From the NCBI RefSeq assembly GCF_900107105.1, contig NZ_FNOT01000004.1, positions 186,001-250,000 of the forward strand: a stretch of DNA of 64,000 nt. Direction: 5' to 3'. The notes under the pieces are model-generated. The model was given only the letters and a program-made list of their open reading frames with translations, was not told the DNA's origin and ran no database searches. Made by a program: the position numbers and the translations under genes. Below are positions 1-7,941 of the stretch, one piece after another; position 1 is the stretch's first letter; every line of letters begins with the position of its first letter. Source of the stretch: Geodermatophilus africanus. Lineage in GTDB: Bacteria > Actinomycetota > Actinomycetes > Mycobacteriales > Geodermatophilaceae.

Positions 1-2
1 CG

Positions 3-200
3 GCGCGGGACCCCGCCCTTCGCGCGGTCACCCAGGACTGGATGTCGCGCAGCCGCCGCAGCCTCGAGCGACACCTCGACCCGGTGACCGCCCGGGAGGT
101 CGACGCGCTGGTGGAGGGGCTCGTGCTGCACAGCGCCCTCTCCACCGACCCGATGGACGCCGACCAGATCCGCTCCGCCCTGCTCCGGCTCGCCGGCTGA
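3..200 (+). CDS. TetR-family regulator, C-terminal end (partial)
   Basis: The open frame enters from the left edge and ends at TGA 198-200, giving 65 residues and no start. The visible part is helical, with an SRSRRSLERHLDPVT stretch followed by a VDALVEGLVLHSAL helix. This resembles the ligand-binding and dimerisation C-terminus of TetR/AcrR regulators. The HTH lies outside the window, so the assignment rests on the C-terminal pattern and on the MFS gene 18 nt downstream, a very common regulator-exporter arrangement. It probably controls that transporter. Confidence 0.6.
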   Translation, partial: ARDPALRAVTQDWMSRSRRSLERHLDPVTAREVDALVEGLVLHSALSTDPMDADQIRSALLRLAG

Positions 201-218
201 CCCCGACCCGAGGCCCTC

Positions 219-1415
219 GTGCACACCACCACCGCCGGTGCCACGCGCCTGCGCCGCGCCCGCGTCGCCGTCGCCGCCTGCTTCTTCCTCAACGCCGTCT
301 TCTACGCCGGCCTCGTGCCGCGGCTGCCGGAGGTGAAGGCGCAACTGAGCCTGAGCAGCACCGCCCTGGGCGCCGCGCTCGCGGCCGTGCCGCTGGGGGC
401 GCTGCTGGCCGGCCTGTCGGCCGCGGCGCTGAACCGCCGGTTCGGCTCCGGCAGGGTCGCCTCACACGGCCTGGTGCTGCTCGGCGTCACCGTGTGGACG
501 GTGTCGGTGGCGCCGAACTGGCTCGCCCTCGCCGCGGCGCTGCTGGTGCTCGGCGCGCTCGACGCGGTCGTCGACGTCGCGCAGAACGCACACGGGCTGC
601 GGGTGCAGCGGCTCTACGGGCGCTCGATCCTCAACGCCTTCCACGGCGTCTGGAGCGTCGGCGCGGTCGCGGGCGGGCTGCTCGGCTCGGCCGCGGCGGG
701 GCTGGGCGTGCCGCTCACCGTCCAGCTGGGCGCGTCGGCCGTCGTCTTCGGCGCGCTCGCGGTGGCCGTCTCGCGCGCGGTGCTGCCCGGCCCGGACGAG
801 CCGGAGCCGGCCGCCGACGAGGTGCCGCGGGAGCGCCCGCGCCGGCGCGGAGCCGTCCCGGCGCTCGCGGTGCTCGGCGTGCTCGCCGCGTGCGGGGCGT
901 TCGTCGAGGACGCCGGCGCCTCGTGGAGCGCGCTCTACCTGCGCACCGAGCTCGACGCCGGGGCGGCGACCGCCGGGCTGGGCTTCGTCGCGCTGTCGGT
1001 GGCGATGACCGTCGGGCGGCTGACCGGCGACCGCGTCGTCGACCGGTTCGGCCAGCGCCGCGTGGCCCGGGCCGGCGGCGCGCTGACCGCGGCGGGGATG
1101 GGACTGGCCCTGGCGCTGCCGTCGGTGCCCACCACCCTGCTGGGCCTCGCGCTCGCCGGGCTCGGCGTCGCCACCCTGATCCCCGCCGTCTACCACGCCG
1201 CCGACGAGCTACCCGGACTGCCGCACGGCGTGGGGCTGGCGGTGATCAACTGGCTGCTGCGGATCGGCTTCCTGGTGTCGCCGCCGCTGGTCGGCGCGCT
1301 GGCCGACGCGACGAGTCTGCGGGTCGCCCTGCTCGGCGTCGTGCTGGCGGGGGTCGGCGCGCTGGTGCTCGGCCGTGCCCTGCCCGGCCGGGCAGCGGGG
1401 TCGCCGGCCGCCTGA
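219..1415 (+). CDS. MFS transporter, YbjJ-like
   Basis: A 398-residue protein with about 12 hydrophobic segments in two six-helix halves, split by a charged loop near residues 185-210 (PGPDEPEPAADEVPRERPRR). The first half carries a DVVDVAQNAHG motif and then RSILNAFHGVWSVGA, as in the YbjJ-like branch of the major facilitator superfamily. Substrate unknown; a proton-coupled export role is inferred. The GTG start lies 18 nt after the TetR-like gene with no good Shine-Dalgarno, so it is probably read from the same transcript. The fold is secure, the substrate is not. Confidence 0.85.
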   Translation: MHTTTAGATRLRRARVAVAACFFLNAVFYAGLVPRLPEVKAQLSLSSTALGAALAAVPLGALLAGLSAAALNRRFGSGRVASHGLVLLGVTVWTVSVAPNWLALAAALLVLGALDAVVDVAQNAHGLRVQRLYGRSILNAFHGVWSVGAVAGGLLGSAAAGLGVPLTVQLGASAVVFGALAVAVSRAVLPGPDEPEPAADEVPRERPRRRGAVPALAVLGVLAACGAFVEDAGASWSALYLRTELDAGAATAGLGFVALSVAMTVGRLTGDRVVDRFGQRRVARAGGALTAAGMGLALALPSVPTTLLGLALAGLGVATLIPAVYHAADELPGLPHGVGLAVINWLLRIGFLVSPPLVGALADATSLRVALLGVVLAGVGALVLGRALPGRAAGSPAA

Positions 1416-1443
1416 GCGCGGCAGGCCCGGGTACGCACCGGCC

Positions 1444-1740
1444 ATGGCACTCCGCAGCGCGGCGGTCGCGGCAGGCGGCCAGTGGGTCGACCCCGACGAC
1501 GGCATCCGCTACCCGGCGGGCGAGGTCCACGCGTGGGAGCGCGGGCGCAACGAGACCGTCTGCGGCCTGTCGCTGAGCCGGTCGCGACTGGTCCGCTTCC
1601 CGCACGTTCCGTGGGCCGACGTCCAGCCGGAGTCCGGCCGGCACGCCGAGGAGGTGCAGGCTGTGTGCCGCCGGTGCCGGGCCGGACTGGGGGGACGGCG
1701 GGATGAGCGCGGCTGGACGCGGACGAACCCCCGCCCCTGA
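1444..1740 (+). CDS. small conserved-type protein with CxxC
   Basis: A 98-residue soluble protein of unknown function. It has a WVDPDDGIRYPAGEVHAW segment near the start, an ETVCGLSL segment, and a CRRC pair near residue 78 that could bind a metal with the earlier cysteine. The ATG at 1444 is preferred over an in-frame upstream start at 1375, which would lie inside the previous gene. It follows the MFS gene by 28 nt. Proteins of this look occur as lone small genes in actinobacteria; I do not know a function. Confidence 0.65.
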   Translation: MALRSAAVAAGGQWVDPDDGIRYPAGEVHAWERGRNETVCGLSLSRSRLVRFPHVPWADVQPESGRHAEEVQAVCRRCRAGLGGRRDERGWTRTNPRP

Positions 1741-1745
1741 GCCGC

Positions 1746-1919
1746 TCAGCGGCGCCTCGACCAGACGTAGCGGAACGGCCCGGGCAGGCGCACCGACCAG
1801 CGGCGTCCGCGGGGGCTGTAGCCGACCGGACCGACGTGGAAGCTGGGCGACACGCCTCGCCGGCTGACGTTCAGGTGGAGCGGTCCGAGGCGCTTGGTGA
1901 GGCGGAAGGAGAAGGGCAT
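1746..1919 (-). CDS. DUF4236 domain protein (57 aa)
   Basis: A short minus-strand gene of 57 codons. The product begins MPFSFRLTKRLGPLHLNVSR, continues with RGVSPSFHVGPVGYSPRGRR and ends in a basic WSRRR tail. The pattern of F-x-FR, a conserved glycine, an LNVS strand and a RGVS-like turn is the hallmark of DUF4236, a small all-beta domain found singly or in phage-related and secretion-linked proteins. Function unknown. It is convergent with the preceding small gene, with only 5 nt between stops. Easily missed because of its length. Confidence 0.75.
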   Translation of the reverse strand: MPFSFRLTKRLGPLHLNVSRRGVSPSFHVGPVGYSPRGRRWSVRLPGPFRYVWSRRR

Positions 1920-2004
1920 GTAAGGCCCCTACCCAGCCGTCGGCGCATCCCTCACAGGGGCGACATGCCCCCGCGGGGCGGCACTCTCGGGTGCTGCGAG
2001 GCGT

Positions 2005-2010
2005 TACCGT
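2005..2010 (+). promoter_or_regulatory. -10-like hexamer TACCGT before the GNAT gene
   Basis: TACCGT sits 10 nt before an ATG at 2021 and 61 nt before the Shine-Dalgarno-supported ATG at 2072. It would give a short leader ending at a strong GGAGGGGGA. No convincing -35 is seen. Confidence 0.35.
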
Positions 2011-2071
2011 CTCCGCACGCATGTCGAGTCCCGGCAACGGCGCCGGGGACGAGCGGAGGGGGACACCCAGC

Positions 2072-2392
2072 ATGGAGACGAGCGTGGTCGACGTCCCGGA
2101 TCGGGGGCGGTTCGAGGTCAGGCTCGGCGACCGGGTCGTCGGCCTGGCCAGCTACCACGTCGAGAACGGCACCATGACGCTGCCGCACACCGAGGTCGAC
2201 CCCTCCGTCGGCGGCCGCGGGATCGGCTCGACGCTCGTCGCCGGCGTGCTCGCCGCCGCCCGGGAGCGCGGGCTGACCGTGCTCCCCTACTGCTCGTTCG
2301 TGCGTCACTACATCCAGCAGCACCCCGAGGAGGTCGACCTCGTCGCCGAGGACGACCGTCCGCACTTCGGGCTCGCCACCGCCGACCGCTGA
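2072..2392 (+). CDS. GNAT-like N-acetyltransferase (Acetyltransf_CG type)
   Basis: A 106-residue single-domain protein. After an N-terminal RFEVRLGDRVVGLASYHV strand pair comes TMTLPHTEVDPSVGGRGIGS, the pyrophosphate-binding A motif of GNAT enzymes (GGRGIGS), and then a VLPYCSFVRHYIQQHPE segment. The last is characteristic of the small YjdJ-like acetyltransferase family. These bind acetyl-CoA; the acceptor is unknown. The start at 2072 is chosen because GGAGGGGGA lies 8 nt upstream; an ATG at 2021 is possible. It lies alone between a minus-strand small gene and the photolyase. Confidence 0.85.
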   Translation: METSVVDVPDRGRFEVRLGDRVVGLASYHVENGTMTLPHTEVDPSVGGRGIGSTLVAGVLAAARERGLTVLPYCSFVRHYIQQHPEEVDLVAEDDRPHFGLATADR

Positions 2393-2436
2393 TCCGCTCT
2401 CCGGGCAGCCGACCTGCGGTTGGCTGTCGAGCTGCC

Positions 2437-2442
2437 TACCCT
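2437..2442 (+). promoter_or_regulatory. -10-like box, leaderless phrB
   Basis: TACCCT ends 7 nt before the GTG start at 2450, matching the leaderless spacing seen at many genes in this window. Confidence 0.4.
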
Positions 2443-2449
2443 CGCCGGG

Positions 2450-3814
2450 GTGCCCACCGCGTTGCTCTGGTTCCGCCGCGACCTGCGGCTGGCCGACCAC
2501 CCGGCCCTGCTCGACGCCCGCGAGGCGGCCGGACCCGACGGCGCCGTCCTGCCGCTGTTCGTCTTCGACCCCCGGCTGTGGGGGCCCTCCGGGCTGCCGC
2601 GGCGGCAGTTCCTGCTGGACTGCCTCGCCGACCTCGGCGGGCAGGCGGACGGCGCCCTGGTGCTGCGCTCCGGCGACCCGGCGCGGGTGGTGCCCGACCT
2701 GGCGCGCGAGGTGGACGCGGTCAGCGTGCACGTCTCGGCCGACACCGGCGTCCACGGCCGGCAGCGGGACGCGGCGGTCGAGCGCGCCCTCGGCGACGTC
2801 CCGCTGGTGCGCACCGGCTCGCCGTACGCGGTGACCCCCGGCCGGGTCACCAAGTCCGACGGGACGCCGTTCCGCGTCTTCTCGCCCTTCGCCCGCGCCT
2901 GGCGCGAGCACGGCTGGCGCGCCCCGGCACCGCGCCCCGACGACGTCCCCTGGGTCACCGGCGTCCGCTCCGAGGACCCGCCGACGGCGCCCGACCTGAA
3001 CGGCGTCCGGCTGCCCCCGGCCGGTGAGGCCGCCGCGCACGACGCCTGGCGGCGCTTCCGCGCCGAGCGCCTGGAGGGCTACAGGACGACCCGCAACACC
3101 CCGGGCACCGACGGCACCAGCCGGCTGTCGGCCTACCTCAAGTACGGCTGCGTGCACCCGCGCACGCTGCTGGCCGACCTCGAGGGCCTCGAGTCGGACT
3201 CCGCCGACAGCTTCCGCAACGAGCTGGCCTGGCGCGACTTCTACGCCGACGTCCTGTGGCACCGCCCGGAGTCCGCCCGCGAGCCGCTGGACGAGCGGAT
3301 GCACGCGATGGCCTACGACACCGGCGAGGACGCCGACGCGCGGTTCGAGGCCTGGGCGCGGGGCCGCACCGGCTACCCGATCGTCGACGCCGGGGTGCGC
3401 CAGCTGCTCGGCGAGGCCTACGTGCACAACCGCGTCCGGATGATCGTCGCGTCGTTCCTGGTCAAGGACCTGCACGTGGACTGGCGGCGCGGCGCGCGGT
3501 ACTTCATGCAGCACCTCGTCGACGGCGACCTGGCCAGCAACAACCACGGCTGGCAGTGGGTCGCCGGCACGGGCACCGACGCCTCGCCCTACTACCGGGT
3601 CTTCAACCCCACCCGGCAGGGCAAGGAGTTCGACCCGGACGGCGACTACGTGCGCCGCTGGGTGCCCGAGCTGCGCGACGTCCCCGCGCGGTACGTGCAC
3701 GAGCCGTGGCTCGCCCCGGACGGCGTCCCCGACGGCTACCCGCTGCCGATCGTCGACCACGCCGAGGAGCGGCGGGTGGCGCTGGAGCGCTACCAGCAGG
3801 TCCGCGACGGCTGA
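2450..3814 (+). CDS. phrB: deoxyribodipyrimidine photo-lyase
   Basis: Class I cyclobutane pyrimidine dimer photolyase of 454 residues, the normal size. It uses blue light and reduced FAD to split UV-induced dimers. The N-terminal alpha/beta antenna domain opens with TALLWFRRDLRLADH. The FAD-binding helical domain carries LSAYLKYGCVHPR, NELAWRDFYADVLW (about residue 257), VHNRVRMIVASFLVKDLH, NNHGWQWVAGTG (about 364) and YYRVFNPTRQGKEFD. GTG 2450 is preferred to TTG 2420 because a -10-like box is 7 nt upstream and family members begin at this point. It lies 84 nt upstream of a DNA glycosylase gene, forming a repair pair. Confidence 0.95.
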   Translation: MPTALLWFRRDLRLADHPALLDAREAAGPDGAVLPLFVFDPRLWGPSGLPRRQFLLDCLADLGGQADGALVLRSGDPARVVPDLAREVDAVSVHVSADTGVHGRQRDAAVERALGDVPLVRTGSPYAVTPGRVTKSDGTPFRVFSPFARAWREHGWRAPAPRPDDVPWVTGVRSEDPPTAPDLNGVRLPPAGEAAAHDAWRRFRAERLEGYRTTRNTPGTDGTSRLSAYLKYGCVHPRTLLADLEGLESDSADSFRNELAWRDFYADVLWHRPESAREPLDERMHAMAYDTGEDADARFEAWARGRTGYPIVDAGVRQLLGEAYVHNRVRMIVASFLVKDLHVDWRRGARYFMQHLVDGDLASNNHGWQWVAGTGTDASPYYRVFNPTRQGKEFDPDGDYVRRWVPELRDVPARYVHEPWLAPDGVPDGYPLPIVDHAEERRVALERYQQVRDG

Positions 3815-3898
3815 CCCGGTGTTCCCCGCGTTCCCGGGCCGTCGTGGCGGGACCGCCGGCCCGGGGTGAAGCTGGGGGCATGACCTGGCGAGCCGCCC

Positions 3899-4708
3899 GT
3901 GCCTGAGGGACACACGCTCAACCGGCTGGCCCGGGACCAGTCGCTGGCCTTCGCCGGCCGCCCCGTGCACGTCACCAGCCCGCAGGGCCGGTTCGCCGCC
4001 GGCGCGGCGCTGCTCGACGGCCGGGTGCTCGACGAGGTGACCTCCCACGGCAAGCACCTGTTCGCCTGCTTCGGCGCCGACACCCTGCACGTGCACCTGG
4101 GCCTCTACGGCAACTACACCGCCGGCACCGGGAGCCCGCCGCCACCGCGCGGCGCGCTGCGGATGCGGTGGGAGGGCGAGGGCCCCGACGGGCTGGGCGT
4201 GTGGACCGACCTCCGGGGCGCCACCGCCTGCGAGGTGCTCCCCGCGCCGGAGGTGGACCGCATCCTCGACCGGCTCGGGCCCGACCCGCTGCGGCCGCGC
4301 AGCGACGGCGCGGTGGCCCACCGGAGGATCGCCGCCAGCCGCACCGCGATCGGCGCGCTGCTCATGGACCAGTCGGTGCTCGCCGGGGTCGGCAACGTCT
4401 ACCGCGCCGAGATCCTCTTCCGGCACCTCGTCTCGCCCTTCCGGCCGGGCCGGGACGTCGACGCGGGCACGTGGGCGGCGATGTGGGCCGACCTGGTCGT
4501 GCTCATGCGCGCCGGCGTCCGGATGGGCCGGATCGTCACCACCCGGCCGGAGCACCGCGGCCGCCGCGGCGGCGCCGTCCGGCGGGAGGACGCGCACTAC
4601 GTGTACCGGCGCACCGGGCTGCCCTGCCGCCTCTGCGGGACGCCGGTGCGGACCGAGCCGATGGTCGGCCGCAACCTGCACTGGTGCCCGGTCTGCCAGG
4701 CCGCCTGA
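3899..4708 (+). CDS. Fpg/Nei-family DNA glycosylase, Nei2-like
   Basis: A 269-residue bifunctional base-excision glycosylase/AP lyase. The mature N-terminus is PEGHT, so Pro2 is the Schiff-base nucleophile and Glu3 the acid. The conserved Lys is near residue 52 (SHGKHL), the helix-two-turn-helix motif GVGNVYRAEILF is near 163-174, and a C-terminal zinc finger (CRLC then CPVC) spans about 242-267. The PEGHT start fits actinobacterial Nei2 rather than Fpg, which usually begins PELPE. Expected substrates are oxidised pyrimidines; the exact specificity is not readable from sequence. GTG start, directly after the photolyase. Confidence 0.92.
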   Translation: MPEGHTLNRLARDQSLAFAGRPVHVTSPQGRFAAGAALLDGRVLDEVTSHGKHLFACFGADTLHVHLGLYGNYTAGTGSPPPPRGALRMRWEGEGPDGLGVWTDLRGATACEVLPAPEVDRILDRLGPDPLRPRSDGAVAHRRIAASRTAIGALLMDQSVLAGVGNVYRAEILFRHLVSPFRPGRDVDAGTWAAMWADLVVLMRAGVRMGRIVTTRPEHRGRRGGAVRREDAHYVYRRTGLPCRLCGTPVRTEPMVGRNLHWCPVCQAA

Positions 4709-4736
4709 CCCGGTGACCGCGGCACGCCCGCGGATC

Positions 4737-4742
4737 TACCGT
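4737..4742 (+). promoter_or_regulatory. -10-like box, leaderless secreted protein gene
   Basis: TACCGT ends 6 nt before the ATG at 4749. This supports a leaderless transcript and the choice of this start. Confidence 0.4.
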
Positions 4743-4748
4743 GTGGCC

Positions 4749-5576
4749 ATGACGGGCGGGGGACGGGTGCTCGGGGTGGCTGCGGTCGCGGTGGCCACCC
4801 TGGCCCTCGGCGTGCCGGCCGCCGCGGCCGACCCGGGCGACTCCCGCGAGGTCGGGTACGACGTCTCCCACCCGCAGTGCGGCGCCGAGCTGCCCGACCG
4901 GCCGGCGTTCGCCGTCGTCGGGGTGAACGGCGGGCTGGCCACCCGGCCCAACCCCTGCCTGGCCGAGCAGCTGGCCTGGGCGGCGGCGGAGTCCACCGGC
5001 GAGGTGGCGGCGCAGCCGCGGCTGCAGCTCTACGTCAACACCGCCAACCCCGGGCAGGTGCGCGACCGGGTGACCACCTGGCCCGCACGCGGCCGCACCC
5101 CCTACGGCCGCTGCGAGGGTGACAACAGCCGGGCCTGCTCGTGGCAGTACGGGTGGGAACGGGCCGCGGTCACGGTCGAGGAGTTCTTCGTCCCTGCCGC
5201 CGAGGCCGCCGGCGTCGACCCCGACCCGGGCCACCACACCTGGTGGCTCGACGTCGAGACGGCGAACACCTGGCAGCGCGGGTCGGCACCGGCCCGCGCC
5301 CGCAACCGGGCGACCCTCGAGGGGATGGCCGCCCGCCTCTCCGCGACCGGCGCCGAGGTCGGCCTCTACTCGACCCACTACCAGTGGCGGCGGATCACCG
5401 GCGTGGTGCCCGAGGACAGCCCGCTGCACGACCTGGACAGCTGGCTGGCCGGGGCGACCTCCCCCCGGGGCGCCCGCGCCGCGTGCCTGCGCGAGCCCCT
5501 GGTCGACGGCGGCGAGGTCGTGCTCACCCAGTACGTCGTCGACGGCCTCGACCACGACCACAGCTGCGGCTCGTAG
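4749..5576 (+). CDS. secreted GH25-like TIM-barrel protein
   Basis: A 275-residue exported protein. Residues 1 to about 27 are a classical signal peptide (basic start, AAVAVATLALGV core, AAAAD cleavage region). The mature part begins VGYDVSHPQCG, has an internal AVVGVNGG strand, WWLDVETANTWQ, GLYSTHYQW and a C-terminal LTQYVVDGLDHDHSC. The order of Asp-containing beta strands resembles glycoside hydrolase family 25-like or DUF1906 barrels that act on peptidoglycan. The catalytic assignment is uncertain. A -10-like box lies just upstream. Its stop codon directly abuts copy 1 of the dispersed repeat. Confidence 0.7.
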   Translation: MTGGGRVLGVAAVAVATLALGVPAAAADPGDSREVGYDVSHPQCGAELPDRPAFAVVGVNGGLATRPNPCLAEQLAWAAAESTGEVAAQPRLQLYVNTANPGQVRDRVTTWPARGRTPYGRCEGDNSRACSWQYGWERAAVTVEEFFVPAAEAAGVDPDPGHHTWWLDVETANTWQRGSAPARARNRATLEGMAARLSATGAEVGLYSTHYQWRRITGVVPEDSPLHDLDSWLAGATSPRGARAACLREPLVDGGEVVLTQYVVDGLDHDHSCGS

Positions 5577-5689
5577 AAGGACCCCGTCCTCCCCTCGAAG
5601 GACCCCCTTGCCCCCCGCCACGCGCCCGCTCGCGGCGGGACCCTGCAAGTGGGCCGTCAGAGCTCGGGGGCGGTGCCCTGGACGGGGCC
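5577..5689 (+). repeat. dispersed stem-loop element, copy 1 (compound, nested)
   Basis: Starts immediately after the TAG of the preceding gene. The outer arms GGACCCCGTCC (5579-5589) and GGACGGGGCC (5680-5689) pair. A second complete element sits between them, with arms GGACCCCCTTGC (5600-5611) and GCAAGTGGGCC (5645-5655). The two stems are each self-complementary but differ from one another, so the copy looks like one element inserted into another. Confidence 0.8.
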
Positions 5690-5841
5690 CGCGGCGGGAG
5701 GCTGCAGGGGGCCGCGAGGGGCCCGCCTCCCACCACCGTCCGGACGTGCTCGGGCTGCGGGGTGGTGGTGGCGACGACGGAGACAGGCTGCCTCCTGGAC
5801 TCGGGGTTCCCGGAGCCTGGTGCTCGCCCACCCGGGCGGGA

Positions 5842-5847
5842 CAGGAT
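5842..5847 (+). promoter_or_regulatory. -10-like box, leaderless fprA
   Basis: CAGGAT ends 7 nt before GTG 5855. The same hexamer and spacing recur upstream of the genes at 30009 (minus) and 30075. Confidence 0.45.
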
Positions 5848-5854
5848 GCGTGTC

Positions 5855-7264
5855 GTGTCGGCCGACGATGACCCCGATTGCCCGTCCCCTCCCCCGCGGC
5901 TGCGGGTGGCCGTCGTCGGCGCCGGCCCGGCCGGCATCTACGCCGCCGAGGCGCTCACCCGGCAGCAGGACGTCCCGGTCGCCGTCGACCTGATCGACCG
6001 GCTGCCCACCCCGTTCGGCCTGGTGCGCCACGGCATCGCGCCGGACCACCCCAAGATGCGGGCCATCCGCGACACGCTGCACCGGGCGCTGGACCATCCG
6101 GCGGTGCGCTTCGTCGGCAACGTCGAGATCGGCCGGGACCTCTCCTGCCGCGACCTGCACGCCGCGGTGGACGCCGTCGTCTACACCTACGGCGCCGCGC
6201 TGGACCGGCAGCTGGGCATCCCCGGCGAGGAGCTGCCCGGCAGCCTCGCCGCCACCGCGCTGGTCGCCTGGTACACCGGGCACCCCGACGCCGACCGGGC
6301 CACGGTGGAGGCCGCGTTGGCGCGGGCCCGCTCGGTCGTCGTGGTGGGGGTCGGCAACGTCGCGCTCGACGTGGCCCGCGTGCTGGCCCGCACGCCGGCC
6401 GAGCTCGAGCCCACCGACATGCCGCAGCACGTCCTCGACGTGCTCGCCGCGGCCCCGGTCGGGCGGGTCACCGTGCTGGGCCGCCGCGGCCCGGCGCAGG
6501 CCACCTTCACCACCCAGGAGCTGCGCGAGCTCGGCGAGCTGGCCGCGGCCGACGTGCTGGTGGACCCGGCCGACCTGGAGCTGGACCCGGCCGCCGAGGA
6601 GCGCGTGGCGGCCGACCGGGTGGTGTCCCGGAACCTCGCCGTGCTGCGCGAGTGGGCCGGGCACACGGCGCAGCCGGGCCGGGCGACGGTCACGCTGCGC
6701 TTCTTCACCCGTCCGGTGCGGCTGCTCGGCGAGGACCGGGTGACCGGCGTCGAGGTCGAGCGCACCGTCGTCGACGCCGACGGCCGGGCCTCGGGCACCG
6801 GGGAGACGACCGTGCTGCCGGCCGACCTGGTGGTCCGCTCGGTCGGCTACCGCGGCGGCGAGCTGCCCGAGCTGCCGCTCGACCCGAACCGAGGCACCGT
6901 CCCCAACGACCTGGGCCGGGTGCTGCGCGGCGGGGACCCCGCCCCCGGCGAGTACGTCGCGGGCTGGATCAAGCGCGGACCGACCGGCGTCGTGGGCACG
7001 AACAAGCACGACGCCCGCGAGACGGTGGCCACGCTCCTGGCCGACGTCGCCGCCGGCGTCGTCCGGCCCGGCGGCGGCGGGGACGACGACCTGGTGACGA
7101 CGCTGCGCGCCCGTGGCGCCGACCCGGTGCTGCTCGAGGACTGGCGGGCCATCGACGCCGCCGAGGTCGCGCTCGGCGCCACCCGCGGCCGGGCGCGGAC
7201 GACGCTGCACGAGTGGGAGTCGCTGCTGGCGGCCGTCAAGGCGGCAGCCGCCCGGGTGCGCTGA
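5855..7264 (+). CDS. fprA: FprA-type ferredoxin/adrenodoxin-NADP+ reductase
   Basis: A 469-residue FAD flavoprotein of the adrenodoxin-reductase-like family that transfers electrons between NADPH and ferredoxins, usually for cytochromes P450 or other iron-sulphur partners. The FAD-binding GxGxxG is in VAVVGAGPAGIYAAEAL (about residue 17), followed by LPTPFGLVRHGIAPDHP, an NADPH-binding VVVGVGNVALDVARVL (about 159-175), GRRGPAQATFTTQELREL, and the closing GWIKRGPTGVVGTNKHDA. ATG 5846 is also possible, but a -10-like box overlaps it, which favours GTG 5855. The nearest neighbour is a repeat on the left and DUF1326 on the right. Confidence 0.92.
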   Translation: MSADDDPDCPSPPPRLRVAVVGAGPAGIYAAEALTRQQDVPVAVDLIDRLPTPFGLVRHGIAPDHPKMRAIRDTLHRALDHPAVRFVGNVEIGRDLSCRDLHAAVDAVVYTYGAALDRQLGIPGEELPGSLAATALVAWYTGHPDADRATVEAALARARSVVVVGVGNVALDVARVLARTPAELEPTDMPQHVLDVLAAAPVGRVTVLGRRGPAQATFTTQELRELGELAAADVLVDPADLELDPAAEERVAADRVVSRNLAVLREWAGHTAQPGRATVTLRFFTRPVRLLGEDRVTGVEVERTVVDADGRASGTGETTVLPADLVVRSVGYRGGELPELPLDPNRGTVPNDLGRVLRGGDPAPGEYVAGWIKRGPTGVVGTNKHDARETVATLLADVAAGVVRPGGGGDDDLVTTLRARGADPVLLEDWRAIDAAEVALGATRGRARTTLHEWESLLAAVKAAAARVR

Positions 7265-7282
7265 TCGCTCAGGAGCCGGTTG

Positions 7283-7301
7283 ACCCCGTTCTGTCCGGGG
7301 T
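7283..7301 (+). terminator. short hairpin after fprA
   Basis: The arms ACCCCG (7283-7288) and CGGGGT (7296-7301) form a 6-bp stem with a 7-nt loop. It lies 18 nt after the fprA stop, without a T-tract. Confidence 0.4.
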
Positions 7302-7334
7302 TGGAGACTTGCCGCCTCGCGGAGGGAACCGGCC

Positions 7335-7937
7335 ATGGCATGGAACCTCAAGGGCAGCTACGCCGAGACGTGCTCGTGCGAGCTGATGTGCCCCTGCGCT
7401 GTCTCGTTCGACCACGGCGCCACCTACGACTACTGCCGGGCGACCCTGGCCTTCGACATCCGCGAGGGCGAGGTCGACGGCACCGACGTCCGGGGTCGCA
7501 GGGTGGTGACCATCGTCGACACGCCGAAGGTCATGACCGACGGCAACTGGCGGCTCGGCATGTTTGTCGACGACCAGGCGTCGGACGAGCAGTTCGACAA
7601 GCTGGTCCAGGTCTTCGGTGGGCAGCTCGGCGGGCCGATGGCCGCGCTCGCCCCGCTCGTTGCGGAGATCGCCGGCGTCGAACGGGCGCCGATCGAGTTT
7701 CGCGACGACGGTCTTCGGCACGGCGTTCGCGTCGGCGAGGCCATCGACTTCGAGATCGAGGACATCGTGCCGTTCGGCAAGGAGGACGGTCAGCCGGTCA
7801 GGCTGGACGCTGGAGGCCACCCGGTCGCGTCGACCCTGACGATCGCCGAGGCGCGGCACTCACGGATCGATGCCTTCGGCATCCGGTTCGAGGGCAAGAA
7901 CGGGCTCTCAACCGCGGAGTTCTCCTGGGTCGGGTGA
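7335..7937 (+). CDS. DUF1326 domain protein
   Basis: A 200-residue protein that fills the DUF1326 family almost end to end. It opens with AWNLKGSYAETCSCELMCPC, so three or four cysteines cluster at residues 13-21, followed by FDHGATYDYCRATLAF. The cysteine cluster suggests metal or thiol chemistry but no reaction is established. A good Shine-Dalgarno (GGAGGG, 7320-7325) precedes the ATG. It is followed after 4 nt by a DUF2182 membrane protein, a pairing I recall from many genomes, which suggests a joint role. Confidence 0.85.
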   Translation: MAWNLKGSYAETCSCELMCPCAVSFDHGATYDYCRATLAFDIREGEVDGTDVRGRRVVTIVDTPKVMTDGNWRLGMFVDDQASDEQFDKLVQVFGGQLGGPMAALAPLVAEIAGVERAPIEFRDDGLRHGVRVGEAIDFEIEDIVPFGKEDGQPVRLDAGGHPVASTLTIAEARHSRIDAFGIRFEGKNGLSTAEFSWVG

Positions 7938-7941
7938 CCCG

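Noticed and set aside
1952-4681. A 909-codon minus-strand frame over photolyase and glycosylase
   Set aside because: Both genes on the other strand have complete catalytic motifs; the reverse frame has none.
5141-5854. An in-frame 235-codon extension of the FprA-type gene
   Set aside because: It would overlap the upstream gene and translate repeat copy 1; the family N-terminus and a -10-like box are at 5842-5860.
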